Shown: positions 44,565-56,074 of the stretch, in pieces
Position numbering within the stretch: position 1 is the stretch's first letter
Layout of the letters: every line of letters starts with the position of its first letter
Assembly (NCBI RefSeq): GCF_028640845.1
Contig: NC_080540.1
Location: 93,260,061 to 93,324,060, forward strand
Length of the DNA stretch: 64,000 bases
From: Ahaetulla prasina
Taxonomy: Eukaryota; Chordata; Lepidosauria; Squamata; Colubridae
Direction of reading: 5' to 3'
Translations under genes and position numbers: made by a program
The notes under the pieces: generated by a model
Told to the model about the DNA's origin: nothing
The model's input: only the letters and a program-made list of their open reading frames with translations
The model's database searches: none

Positions 44565-45825
44565 CAAGCCAATTCAATGCAAAATCAATATGATGCACAT
44601 CGGCAAGATATCCCATATATTTGTTTTGCTGTCAACTGACAATAAGCCGTTTTAAATCTCTGTTAAAACCCAGCATTAGAAGCAAATTATCCTCACCAAG
44701 AATATGTCCTGGTGATATAATTGATAAACAGACAATGTGGAGATATAATTGAAACAAATGAAAAAGAACTTAGTGGAGGAAAAAAAAAGAAAAATGGGAG
44801 AATAATGAGCTTTTGTAAATAAAACCCACAAACAATACATTCAAATTACGAAGTGACAAGCTGTAAATAATCGGTGTGACTTTGTTTAAGTAATGACATG
44901 GCTCTGCTTTAGGGAAATTCCATTTTAAAAAATGGGGAAAATGAGGAGAAAAAGAAGGGCTTTCCTTAACTGTGAGGTATAAGTCAAATGCCTGATTTAA
45001 CCCTTGGTGGTTCGTATAGTAATAATAATAAAAGTTAATTATTGTGCCTATTTAAATTCAATCAATCCTTTATGCTACGTGCTGAATAAAAAGTGCCCAG
45101 TAGTGAAATAACTAAGGTTTTGACTAGTCTCAAATACAATTTGTTGAAGAGAATTGTTTGAGATGAATCAATCAGGCACAACTGAAGACAGAATGAGGTA
45201 TTACTTAATACATGCAGGATAACATTTGCCCAGTAAGAACGTTTTTCCCCCCCCCCATGGAAACCTATGTGGTTGTCTGCAAAGTTGATCCTACACACAT
45301 AGCTTGTATTGATTCCACAGAACTCCTACCCTTTATATAATTTAAAAAACTATACAGGTTGAAACATCTGCATGTGAGGATCAGGTGCACGTTTTGTTTG
45401 GATTGATTGAAACTATATATAATACTTTTAGTCATGTTTTTAGTTTACATTTAGTTTGTTTCACTCCTTCCTAAGTAGGCATTTCCAGCTATTGTGGACA
45501 GGAAAAGTGAATTTAACCATGACTATTCAAATATAAGAATCCAGAGAACTCGGTCCTCTTTCATATGTATTTTAACTCCTACATGAAGCCTCTGGGGAAA
45601 GTCATCAGTTGGTTTGGGATGGGATATTACTAAGTATAGTAACCGCACTTGGCTATACAGTACCACTCCAGGATGGATGAATGTGAGGAGGAGATCAAGA
45701 TCTAGACGGGTCAAAACAAGCTTGGATGAAATTCTTGCAAGATGAAATTCGTGACTGATCTGCCTTGAGCTCAGTTCTAATGTTGCTGCTGAATAGGGTA
45801 TCATTCCCTGGAGCCAGTTTATAAT
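44565..45825. other. Unique intergenic DNA
   Basis: No repeat or gene recognised. Confidence 0.4.
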
Positions 45826-45830
45826 TTAGG

Positions 45831-46217
45831 TGTCAGGGTTCCAAGTAACATCCCTAACAAAAGAAGAGTCTGAGGCTTGAAGTTCTACAAAGTTCCATTT
45901 TATTAGAGATGTCATATTGACACACCTGGGAAAACCCGAATCTGAAAGCTTACAGGTTTTCCCCACTGAAATGAAAATCCAAATCCCTGCCCAGCACCCA
46001 CATGTCCATCACATGGCCCAATCAATGCACTGTCCCAACTGGAGATGCCTCCCAGTCACACCCCTACAGGTGCAGGATGTCCTTGATTCCCAGAGAAAGA
46101 AATATTATTATGACTATATATCTTCCCAGCTCATATAATACCCCTTCCTAGTTTCCCAAAGCACTAAATGTGGCAGGCCTGAATGCCCAATGCAAAATAT
46201 AGCTTCCAGGCCTGACA
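45831..46217 (-). mobile_element. Solo LTR, 387 bp
   Basis: On the minus strand it opens TGTCAGGCCTGG and closes GGAACCCTGACA, with TG...CA edges and a 7-bp inverted pair. A poly(A) signal CTCTAATAAAATGG lies about 70 bp before the end. The flanks TTAGG (45826-45830) and TTGGG (46218-46222) match at four of five, consistent with a 5-bp retroviral-type duplication. There are no internal genes; recombination between two LTRs would leave this product. Confidence 0.75.
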
Positions 46218-46224
46218 TTGGGAG

Positions 46225-47595
46225 TTTCTGGGACTCTCAGCTCCTCTTAGATGCTGGGGCCAGGGATGCCATTGCTCATCTCCTACTGTTTGGTTAATTA
46301 CAAGTTTTTTTTAATCCAAAATGCCTGGCAACACTAATGCCCACTAATCTTAATCTTGTGTATAGACTACTGTAATGTAATCTATACACAAGACTGTCCT
46401 GGAAGATGATTTGGAAGCTTCAATTAGTTGAAAATGGCGTGATCCCTCTGCTAATTGGAAATGGGAGATTCAGCAGAGTTGCACCCATTGAGTTATTACT
46501 TTGGCTACTGGTTTGCTTCTTGGTTCAGTTCATGGGACTTTGTTCCCAGATACCTAAAAAACTATCCAGAGTCAGCCCACCCTGTAAAATCATTGAGGGA
46601 AGAATCATGAGATTTCCTACTCCTCACCCATGAAGACACCAAAGCCATCTCCCTGTTCCTAACTGTTTTAGCCTGGTATTGTTGATTCAACATATATTAT
46701 GGTGGTATAGTATTTTCTAGTTAATTTTGGCCCCTGGCAATTCTCGAGTCTCAGTAGCTACTTAATTATATCATCTAGACTTATTTTTAGTACTTGTAAC
46801 TTTTTAAAAAAAAATAAATGTGCCATGGATGTACAGTACAAGTAATAAGAGAAAAATGTTATCTCATATTTTCCAATAAGAGCTTAAAGTAGTTTTGTCA
46901 TGTAGGCAAAATGAATCAAATTATTTACACCATATACATAGGAAGAATGAAAGAGTCAAGAGGAAAGGGAAATCTAAGAAAGTTATGGTTGTGTAGAATG
47001 GATGAGCTCTTGACAAAGATGGGTGAGAAGTTTAAATAAAAGGGAACACACAGAGAGGTGAAGAGAAGTGAGGATACAAGGTTGTTTTGCAAGGATAGAG
47101 AAGTATTGTGAATGGTGTTGTTGATTGGATGTCAACTAATTTCACAATAATGTGAGATTAATAGTAACCTTTAATGCTGACCTGGAAAATATACAACAAC
47201 ATGATCTCTTTGCATTTTAATAATTAGTTTTATTCAGAACCTATTATTATGGCCCTTCCCTTCCTATATTGATCTTTTCTCTTCTTCAGAACAATCTCCT
47301 GAAGAGAGAATAGAGGTAAAAGGATAATTGCTCTTAGTTTGCTTGAAAGAAAAGCCCCATTCTACACACACCACCAACCAGGCATTCTGCATCTGGCAGA
47401 AACAGGGAGAGAAAGAGAGAGAGAAGGAAGAGTAGAAGTTATGTATGGCCACTATTTTTTTTTATGCTTCTGTATTCCTTCCTTTCTTTAGGAATGTAAC
47501 AATAAGAACAATAGGGAGTAGTGCTAGCTTGAAGCACTGGAGACTTGGCTTCCCCGCCCTGCCCCACTCGAAGCTCTGGGATAGTAGAAGTTGAC
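46225..47595. other. Unique intergenic DNA with one perfect hairpin
   Basis: A 13-bp perfect stem (46354-46366 with 46381-46393) encloses a 14-nt loop. The arms read TCTTGTGTATAGA and its complement. Nothing else is recognised. Confidence 0.5.
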
Positions 47596-47599
47596 TGCA

Positions 47600-47778
47600 C
47601 ATTGAAAGCTTGACTTGGCACCAGTTTTTGTTCTTATGTCTTTGGTTTTAATAGTTTTAACATGGTTTTTATTTTATTTTCATTTCTGATTGGGAAGCAC
47701 AGAGCTATTTGTAAGTTGGGCAGCTGTATAAATGTTATAAACGAATAAATAAATAAATAAATAAATAAATAAAATAAA
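47600..47778 (+). repeat. L2/CR1-group LINE terminus and (AAAT)n tail
   Basis: The 3' UTR ends TTGGGCAGCTGTATAAATGT, then TATAAACGAATAAATAAA, running into (AAAT)n to 47778. Such endings are typical of L2/CR1-group LINE 3' UTRs. The 5' limit is uncertain. Confidence 0.5.
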
Positions 47779-47779
47779 T

Positions 47780-48474
47780 GCCACCTAGGAAACTGACCAT
47801 TCATTTAAATATAGGCTGCCTTCTTGTTTACACAGTTTTTCCCAATTTGATGAGCTTCAGATGTTTTGAGTTACAAATGGCATCCGTTGCAGTCTGCATG
47901 ATCTATAAGAATTGGGACTTCTTCCACATACAACTATTTTTTCTACATTTATGCAAAATTAAGAGAGAGAAGGCTCACAGTGTCGTGACGACTGTTGTTT
48001 GAAAAGAAGGGCTCACAGAACAAATTCATAAACACCATAAATGTTCAGTCAGCCAATTTGACAGCTTGCTGATTTGGTCATATGCACTGGTACAAAAGGA
48101 ATTAGCCACTCTAGGCCTGCAAACCTCGTCAAAAAAGACAAATTAGATAGGCAGTTTCATTAAACATTTACCATTTTATCCTCAGAGTCTAGACTGTAAC
48201 ATAACTATTTAGCAGTCTTGGTGAAGCCTGTATTATTCATAAACTTTATTCGCTAAGTATCTTGTTCCTCCTTTGCAGCACCAGGGCTTTTATTTGCTAT
48301 ATACATGGCTTTTCATGACAAGAGAAATATAAAGTAATCCTGGGTCATTTCCCATCTCTGGAATTTAGGATTCTTCATGCCGGTTTTAATCTGCACCCAC
48401 CATATATGGTTTACAATAAACTGAGTGAGCACTAAATGGCAACCAAGAAATACTGAGGGTTGATCTCTCCGATG
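47780..48474. other. Unique intergenic DNA
   Basis: Nothing recognised. Confidence 0.4.
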
Positions 48475-48482
48475 GATGCCTG

Positions 48483-49024
48483 CAGGGCTCTCTTAATGCA
48501 TGGGCCTGATGGGCACTTGCCCGTGGGTCAGGGGTGTTATGCAGCAGGTTCTGACAGGTTCTGGAGAACCGGTAGTGGAAATTATGAGTAGTTCAGAGAA
48601 CCGGCAAATACTACGTCTGGCTGGCCCCAGAGTGGGGTGGGAATGGAGATTTTGCAATATCCTTCCCCCGGAGTGGGGTGGGAATGGAGATTTTGCAGTA
48701 TCCTTCCCCTGCCACACTTACCAAGCCAGACCACACCCACCAAGCCATGCCCACAGAACCAGTAGTAAAAAAAATTGAATTCCACCACTGCCGTGGGCCC
48801 CACAAGCATAGGGGCCCCATACTAATCTGTGTATGTTAATCCTTCAATGCACCTTGTATCATATAAATACAGCAACATATTTATTACGTTACCGCATTTT
48901 AAAATTAATACTAACATACAAATATATGTTTAATTTTATCGACCATTTAAATTTTTATTCCTGTGAGTAGGGGCTCCAGAACACTGCTTTGCCCAGGGCC
49001 CATAATGCTGTTAATACAGCCCTG
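48483..49024. mobile_element. hAT element hosting another hAT
   Basis: The outer ends are CAGGGCTCTCTTAATGCATG and, reversed, CAGGGCTGTATTAACAGCAT, followed by GGGC blocks. Flanking octamers GATGCCTG (48475-48482) and GGTGCCTG (49025-49032) match at seven of eight. Removing the inner element and one of its duplications leaves about 272 bp. There is no transposase. Confidence 0.82.
48529..48790. mobile_element. Inner hAT MITE, 262 bp
   Basis: CAGGGGTGTTATGCAGCAGG at the left; the right end reversed is CAGTGGTGGAATTCAATTTT. AGAACCGGTAGTGGAAATTA and AGAACCAGTAGTAAAAAAAA lie inside. Octamers CCGTGGGT (48521-48528) and CCGTGGGC (48791-48798) match at seven of eight. It contains two tandem copies of a 44-bp unit including GAGTGGGGTGGGAATGGAGA. 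It is closely related to 33432-33691. Confidence 0.88.
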
Positions 49025-49029
49025 GGTGC

Positions 49030-49545
49030 CTGGAGTTTTATATGCCAGACACAACAGCCCTATCCGCTTTTAAGATGTATGAGGCTGACAGTTAGAATAT
49101 CTGCTTTAACAGAAGCATGACAGTAAGGTGGTTTGGATAAATGTCATCTTACTTCTTTAAAAATAATAATAATATGAATTAACAAGCTTTCAGCTTAAAA
49201 AGAAAAATGTGAAAACATCTATCTATCAAGGCATTCCTATCCTCAGACATTTTCATAAAATGTCTAATGAAATGAAAATATTAAATACAATATTAATAAT
49301 TCTAGAATGGGTGAAGTGAAATAATACTTAAACGACTTATCTAGTCCACAAATCTTTTGTGCAAGGGGAAAGAGTGCATCAAGCATAAAGGGGAAGGTTA
49401 GCTTAAGGCGCCTCTCAGTTCTTACCTGGCTCCAGAGCAAAGAGACAAGGGCCTTTACTTCGCACAGCTTTTTTTTTTCTTTGCCACACAGTCTGAAGGA
49501 GATGGTTAAGAATTTCTTTGCAATGAAGGGGCTGGGATGCACTTC
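49030..49545. other. Unique intergenic DNA
   Basis: Nothing recognised. Confidence 0.35.
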
Positions 49546-49548
49546 AAG

Positions 49549-49687
49549 ATAATTTATTTATTTATTTGTCACTCCTATATAAGATAACAGGTAAAAGTAT
49601 AAACACAATTTGGATACATGAAAAGAGTAAGTAAAAAGGAATATTAGAACAGGGCTGGTAGGCATGCAGGTGCACTTATGCATGCCC
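49549..49687 (-). repeat. CR1-like LINE 3'-terminal fragment
   Basis: On the minus strand it reads GGGCATGCATAAGTGCACCT, TTCCTTTTTACTTACTCTTT, ATCCAAATTGTGTTTATACT, and a GACAAATAAATAAATAAATT end, the same as 43757-43905. Confidence 0.8.
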
Positions 49688-49867
49688 AATGACAGTGATA
49701 TTTCTATCAATCAAGGAAGGTATCAAAACTCCAAAATCATTAAAATGCTAAATAAAATGAATAACACTTCTTGGAAAGAAAATGGGAATTCTGCCTGTTG
49801 CTTTTTAATGGTGGTGTGCCTTTCTCTCATACGTATTATCTCTCACACAGCTTCTCTCCCCAACTGC

Positions 49868-49948
49868 TTCATTCATTCATTCATTCATTCATTCATTCAT
49901 TCATTCATTCATTCATTCATTCATTCATTCATTCATTCATTCATTCAT
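49868..49948. repeat. (ATTC)n microsatellite
   Basis: About twenty perfect tetramers. Confidence 0.97.
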
Positions 49949-50502
49949 GTCCTTAAATGGAAAAAGCAATAAAAACATTTACTAATAGTGTCATGACAGC
50001 CAAGTTATTCACAAGCAATTACACTGAAATGGGTAATGATCCTTTTAACTGTACTTTTCTATCTTTGTGTTCCATCCTTCTTGATCAACATTAGATTCAA
50101 GGTCACTTGATTCCTCATGTTTATATTTATTTTTTTTAAATTTATAATACCAGCCATCTTGACATTTACTGTCCCAAAATACTAGCATTAGGCATTGTCT
50201 ACATGGATTGTTTCTACCTTACTGTATCAGTTTCGTAATCCTTTGGTTTTATGTTAAAATGCAAAGTGTTTTCATCTCTTTAGTTACTGCTAAGTAATTT
50301 ATTGGCCCAGGATTTTAGTGAATGAAACCCAATCAATCAGAGTTTACTTGGTGAAGGGAACATTTAAAGGAATTAGAGACTAGAAGGGAATACTGTGTTT
50401 AAAGGCTTCACATGAAGCTTTTATCTGCTCCCAAAAATGACTTCTCCATGACTGTAGGAACCCTCCAACAAATTATTGGAGATTTTAATGGAAGACCATA
50501 TA

Positions 50503-51125
50503 GCTAGTTCTCAAATGACAATCATAATTGAGCCACCAATCAAAATTACAGTCATAAGTTGTGGTGATTTTAAAGCAGGTCTCTGTGTGACCAGACCTGA
50601 TTTTTATGACCTTTTGTGCTGCAGTTGTTAAGTAAAACACTACGATGATTAAATGAACTGTTTAAAATCATTGTTTGCTATAGGCTGGTTTTAAATACCA
50701 ATACCAATAACACTTAGACTTATATACTACTTCCCAGTGGTTTACAGCCCTCTCCAGTCGGTTTACAGAATCAGCATATTGGCCCCAACAATCTGGGTCC
50801 TCATTTTACCGACCTCGGAAGGATGGAAGGCTGAGTCAACCTTGAGCCTGTGAGACTCAAACTCCTGGAGTGAGCAGTGAGTTAGCCCTGCAGTACTGCA
50901 TTCTAACCACTGTGCCACCACACCTCTCATGTGACTGGTACATGAGTGACTGGCGCATACTGGTCATGTGACTGGCACATACTGAAAATGGCCATTAATG
51001 TGGGCCAGTTGCCAAATGTCGTACGATCAGGGAGGGTGATACTGAAACTTTGGAACTGGGTCATAAGTAGCTTTTGTCAGGCTGTGGTAACTTCAGAAGG
51101 TCACTAAATGACTAGTCATTTACTT
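50503..51125. mobile_element. Tc1/mariner-type MITE split by a SINE
   Basis: Left arm CTAGTTCTCAAATGACAATC; right arm near TCACTAAATGACTAGTCATT. Internal TACAGTCATAAGTTGTGG, GGGTCATAAGTAGC and TGGCACATACTG blocks resemble this family. The interior is interrupted by the SINE at 50697-50927. The termini are eroded. Confidence 0.55.
50697..50927 (-). mobile_element. MIR/CORE-like tRNA SINE nested in a MITE
   Basis: On the minus strand: GTGGTGGCACAGTGGTTAGA (A box), AGTTTGAGTCTCAC (B box), GTTGACTCAGCCTTCCATCC, AAAATGAGGACCCAGATTGT, then TAAGTCTAAGTGTTATTGGT. It is the same family as 44330 and 61186. Confidence 0.85.
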
Positions 51126-51144
51126 CTATGGGCATTGTTCAGTA

Positions 51145-51510
51145 CAGGTAGCCCTCGACCACAATTAAGCCCAACATTCCTTTTGCTAAGCAAGATAGTT
51201 GTTCAATGAGTTTTGCCCCATCTTATGATCTTTCTCACTATAGTTGTTAAGTTAGTAACATGCTTGTTAGGTGAATCGAGGTTCCTCATTGACTTTGCTT
51301 GTTAGAAAGTCGCAAAAGATGATCACATGACCCCCGGGACACTGTAAACTGTCATAAATACCTTGCCAGCAAAAACATCTGAGTTTTGATCACGTGATCA
51401 TAGGGGTGCTTCAACGGCGGTAAGTGTGAAAAACAATCATAAGTCACTTTTTTCAGTGTTGTAACTTTGAATGGTCATTAAAGGAATGGTTGTAAATCAA
51501 GGACTACCTG
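51145..51510. mobile_element. Tc1/mariner-type MITE, complete, TA TSD
   Basis: It starts CAGGTAGCCCTCGACCACAA and its right end reversed reads CAGGTAGTCCTTGATTTACA. TA flanks both sides (51143-51144, 51511-51512). The interior has GATGATCACATGACCCCCGG and TTTTGATCACGTGATCATAG. TA duplication with CAGGTAGTCCT ends is typical of Tc1/mariner (Tigger/Pogo-like) MITEs. Confidence 0.85.
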
Positions 51511-52827
51511 TAGTGCATATATTCACATTTAAATAAATCCCAATGTATATTTGTTGAAATTCATAAACAATATTCAACAATAAAGTTATCTCAAGTGTGT
51601 TCCGGGGTAAAGGAATTGCTGCTATGTACTGCAATCCAAGTGTTGGTTGGAATATGCTTCTTTGCTATAGACCATCTCCTTTTGTGTATATTATACTATC
51701 TGCAAAAAAAAATATGCAGTTTTTTTGCTAGATTTTTTTTTTTTTAACCAATATAAAATCAGACACTAAGGCATCTCGGACAAATCAAAATTTATTAAGA
51801 CAGACAAAAATGCAACTACTTAGGACTACAATTCAGCATTTACAATTAACCAAGGAAATCAGCAAAATATTCACATTCCTTTTAAGTTTTCATAGGGAAA
51901 AAGCATTCAAAATTGACTATACTACTCTAACCATGGTATTTGTACATTCCGTCTACAGTAGGGACATGAAACTGAAGCACTTAATATTTGGACCTCTCCT
52001 TAACAACGCTACACATTAAGCAGTAACAGATGTCAGCAGCATTGAGAAAAGTATAAGAAGACCAAGTACCATGCATGTAGAAAGGGCTCTTAGATGCTTA
52101 TGATGCAGACGTTCTGTGTGGTTAAAGCAAATTGGATGACAGAAAGAAAGGAGAGGTGGGAAAGCAACAAACTTAGGAGGAAAAAAAAAGGTGAGATTTC
52201 AAATGCTTTGATGGCAGTGAGAATCCAGGATTCATTATGTATCATCAAGCTAAGGCTAAGTCTATTATTTGTAGGAGGAAAAAGGAAAAAAATGAACAAA
52301 CCACCATACACTTAACTTTGCCATGTGCTAACAAGGTGTGAGTTATTTCTTATCGTTGGATTGTGCCCCCTGTCATTTGCTGCTTAAAGAATATGAAATC
52401 GTTAGCACTCAAATCTCTGGAACAAAAGTGAAACCAAAGAAACCAGTAAATGTATTATTCTATAGATGAGTCCTGTGTGGAAAATATAAACTATACGAAT
52501 AAATATGAAACGGATAGTTTGGCAAAGAGGAGCAGTTTGCTCCTGCACAGGCTTACTTAAGAAGCTCATGAGACAAGCTTCTATGTGACAAGTTTCATCA
52601 TGCATAGGCTCATCTCTTATGTATCTTCATACTGGATTTTGTCTCATGGTGGCAATACCAGCTTCCCTTCAGCATTTTCTCTCACCCTCAAGAGTTAACC
52701 TGAGCAGAAATTGGCTTTCCCTCTGCAATTCCCAGCTTATTCCTCCTATTCCCCAAGGAATCCCTCATCCTATTATAACAGTGGAAGAAAGCAACTGTCA
52801 AAATATCCTTGTCTATCATTTCAAAGA

Positions 52828-52985
52828 CAGTCCTCATTTAGTGACAACTTGGTATTAAGCAATTCATTCACTAAGTAAAACTCTGACTGTGCTTATTATC
52901 TTACTGTGATCCTTGGTCATAAAGTTATTTTTTTCATTGTAATTCAAACAGCCACTAAATGAGGCAGTTGCTAAATAAGAATACC
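52828..52985. mobile_element. Small palindromic mariner-type MITE
   Basis: CAGTCCTCATTTAGTGACAA near the left, and GCCACTAAATGAGGCAGTTG near the right, form imperfect inverted arms. The right boundary is approximate. Confidence 0.5.
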
Positions 52986-55860
52986 AATTTTGGCATCTAG
53001 GTTTTTCATCTTGGATACAACCTATTGCAGAATTTCAGAGGAGGCTGTGAACCAATGTATCAAAGCTCTATTTTGTGGGAACAGCATGTAAAATACAACG
53101 TGAAACCGTAATGATTCTTTTAGTAAAGATAATGTAACAAAATTAGGCAACAGCTCTAAAAGCTTCCATATTTCAAAATGGCTCCATTTACACAGGCTTA
53201 ATAGGTTGGAGTATTTCTGGACTGCAATGGTTCTTTTTTTTATATATGGGAGTTGTCAGCTTTCTAATATTGGGAAGGTCAATGATTCGAAGAAAAATGT
53301 AATACTTTAAGGGAAATAGAAATTAAATGAAGCTGGGGGAAAGTTAAAAGGTTTTTGTCTCCCAATGGGAATTCGCTCTAGGGTGTAATATTGATGGCTC
53401 TACCCTATACAGAATTAAATAACTCATTTATTTATTATTTTAATGAACTAAAATCCTTTTTTGAAGTGTAGTTTCAAACAAGAGGGCAAAAGGCTACAGT
53501 AAGAGTTCTTATATCATGGCTTTAATGGAGCTTGTGTTAACCATTTAAAAAGTAGGTGTTAATTATGAACAAATAGAGTACTAATAATTCTAATAACCTG
53601 TGTTGATGGTATATTTAATACCTCATAAAATAATCCAATTAGATTATGAGATTTGCTTTCTATAAAGATTTTTTACTCTTAACTTTGCCAGATTTTTTTT
53701 TCCTGTCGCAAAAAATGGTGGTTTCTAAATATTGCTTCTGTACACATTAAAATAGCAGGTATAATCTTTGTTAACATGTGTCTCCATTATTATACTGAAT
53801 TCCATTCTCGGCGTGTATGAACCCATTCATAAAACCAGTTCAGTAGATGGCAATTAACTTGGGTTAAAAATCATACTTTTGGCTTTAGAGTACCAAAATG
53901 GTCGTAATAATCTAACTATAACCTTAATAATGCAGATGCTGTTCTAAATATATATTTGTAAAAAACCATTTGCTTTCTTACATGATTAAGAGTTTACATG
54001 AATGTAAACATCATGCAACAATATATAACATTAATTGTCTATGGCCATAGTTTACATTTCATTGTAAATCTTAAGTGCCACTATTTAGGCAAGGTTTCTA
54101 TCCATGCATCTGTTCTCCACTATATAATGTATGAGATTATATTACATCATGGTTTTTAAAAAATTATTCTGATAATAATCACTGGAAAATTGCAATTAAA
54201 ACTGCACCATTTAGAAGGAAAATCTTGTCACAGTGCAAATCAAAAATCCAATATGATTAGTGGAAAAAAATATTTGGAATATCCTTGTGTTTTAAGTGTT
54301 GGTTGGAATAAGGGAAGGCCTAAAGTCACAACGCTTCTATTTAAGAAGCAGGCTCCCCAAAAACATCAATGTGATGTCAGAGCTTCTTTTATTTAGTTAT
54401 GGTCCAGCAGGTGATGCCAATAGAAGAAGCTTCAGATGAAAGTAAGCAATATTCTAATATCTGAGATCTAGTAGTTAACTCTTCTTCCTCTTGTTCTTAG
54501 ATGCTGTAGACTCTTAAGAGTAACGAATACCACCTATATACTTGCAATAGTTGCTCCCTCCCAAGCTCACATACTACAGATACAGATTTTGTAACCTGGT
54601 GCAATCAAATTCAGGACCATTTAGGTTATTAATCATTAGAATAGAAGACTGTGGCTCTCCAAATATGTCTAAAGTTAGTTGATTTTCAGTACTGGCCCTC
54701 TGTGTACATACACATTGAAGGAAATGGTTATATGCTGAGGTTAGAATTTCCTAGCTCGAAGGCAGAAAATATAAGAATTATTTGGGCAAACACGAATAGG
54801 GGTCCTGATGCAAAAATCCTGATAGGCAGCAACATGGAAGAGGTACAACTTTTGCAGATGAGAATCTTCCTGGTAAAATGATGGTACTTGGGCATTAACT
54901 TGTAACTGAGGTGAGTGGGATAGGATATATGAAATAGCAGTGGAAACTCCAATAGCTAATTGCAGGAAAAACTGATAGTATCAACAACAGGTTTAGCATG
55001 GATGAGAAACAATGGGAATATTAAAAGGGACAGTATAGATCTTCTAAAAAGATGATTCATAAAACAATGGAATGGAAGCTGCATGTTTAGAGACAAGTCC
55101 ACAATATGGCTTGGTCTTCAACACAGATTGCTGTTGATTATAATCTCTTTGAACCAGCTGCTGGTTCATATCACTGTATCAAAATTGAATATAATGTAAT
55201 ACAAAATAACCCAATCTGTGTTTTGGTTATACACATAGCCAAACACCATTATTATCTTTTGTCCAGTAGCAGTTCAATCCATGAAAAGCTATAAAGTATT
55301 TTTTTTTTTTAGAGAGAAGCTAGGATAGGAGGCCTATTGTTGGCTTGGTAAGACAAAATAGTAGTTACTTTATTATTATTTTTTCCCTCAGCAGTTTAAT
55401 GAGAAATGAATTGCTGCATTCTCTGGCTTGATAGGAAACTCAGAGATGCTGCCATGGCTTTGTGTTTGGACGTGTTCTAGTTTTGCACAGTTTTGCAGAG
55501 GAATAATAGGTTATAAGGCTTGCTTAGATTATCCTGTGTAGTTTTGCCCTTTCCCCAAAGCTTATGTTTACTGTTTTCTAATGAAGCAAAGTATTTCTCA
55601 TGACAATGACTGGGAAATTACGCTGCCACTTTTCAGTTCCTCCAAAGGCACAGTTCTATTCTGTTTCTTTGGCTCTGCTTTCATGGGGCTACCAAGGCTT
55701 GGTACCAAGGCTTTCTTTTACATGCTCTTGATATATTGATATAATCATAGCTGTAGTTGTCCCTGCAAGTTTCCCACTTGAACTTACATAAATCCATGGT
55801 GGTTTATAACACATCCTTGAAATCTTACCCCCTTTCCAGGCTTAAAATGTTTTCTCAAAC

Positions 55861-55984
55861 CAGGGGTGTCCAACCTCGGCAACTTTAAGATTCGTGAACT
55901 TCAACTCCCGGAATTCCTCAGCCAGCCATTCCATGAGACTTGAAGTCCAACAGTCTTGAGGTTCCCAAGGTTGGACAGCCCCTG
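55861..55984. mobile_element. Palindromic hAT MITE just past SPOCK1's probable 3' end
   Basis: CAGGGGTGTCCAACCTCGGC at the left; the right end reversed is CAGGGGCTGTCCAACCTTGG. The arm AACTTCAACTCCCGGAATTC identifies the family. Flanking octamers have decayed. Confidence 0.8.
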
Positions 55985-56074
55985 CTCTAGACAAACAGGA
56001 AATCAGATGAGAGGAAATCACAAACAGGACAATGATTATAGTTTGTAGGTACAGACAAAATGAAGATGGACCAA

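Larger units (their letters stand above)
51515..56060. other. Repeat-poor DNA downstream of SPOCK1
   Basis: Apart from a MITE at 52828 and another at 55861, 4.5 kb contains no recognised repeat and no supported reading frame. It lies 3' of SPOCK1 and could include alternative UTR sequence or regulatory DNA. Confidence 0.4.

Noticed and set aside
49664..49972. Open frame with repeated FIHS
   Set aside because: Translation of the (ATTC)n microsatellite.
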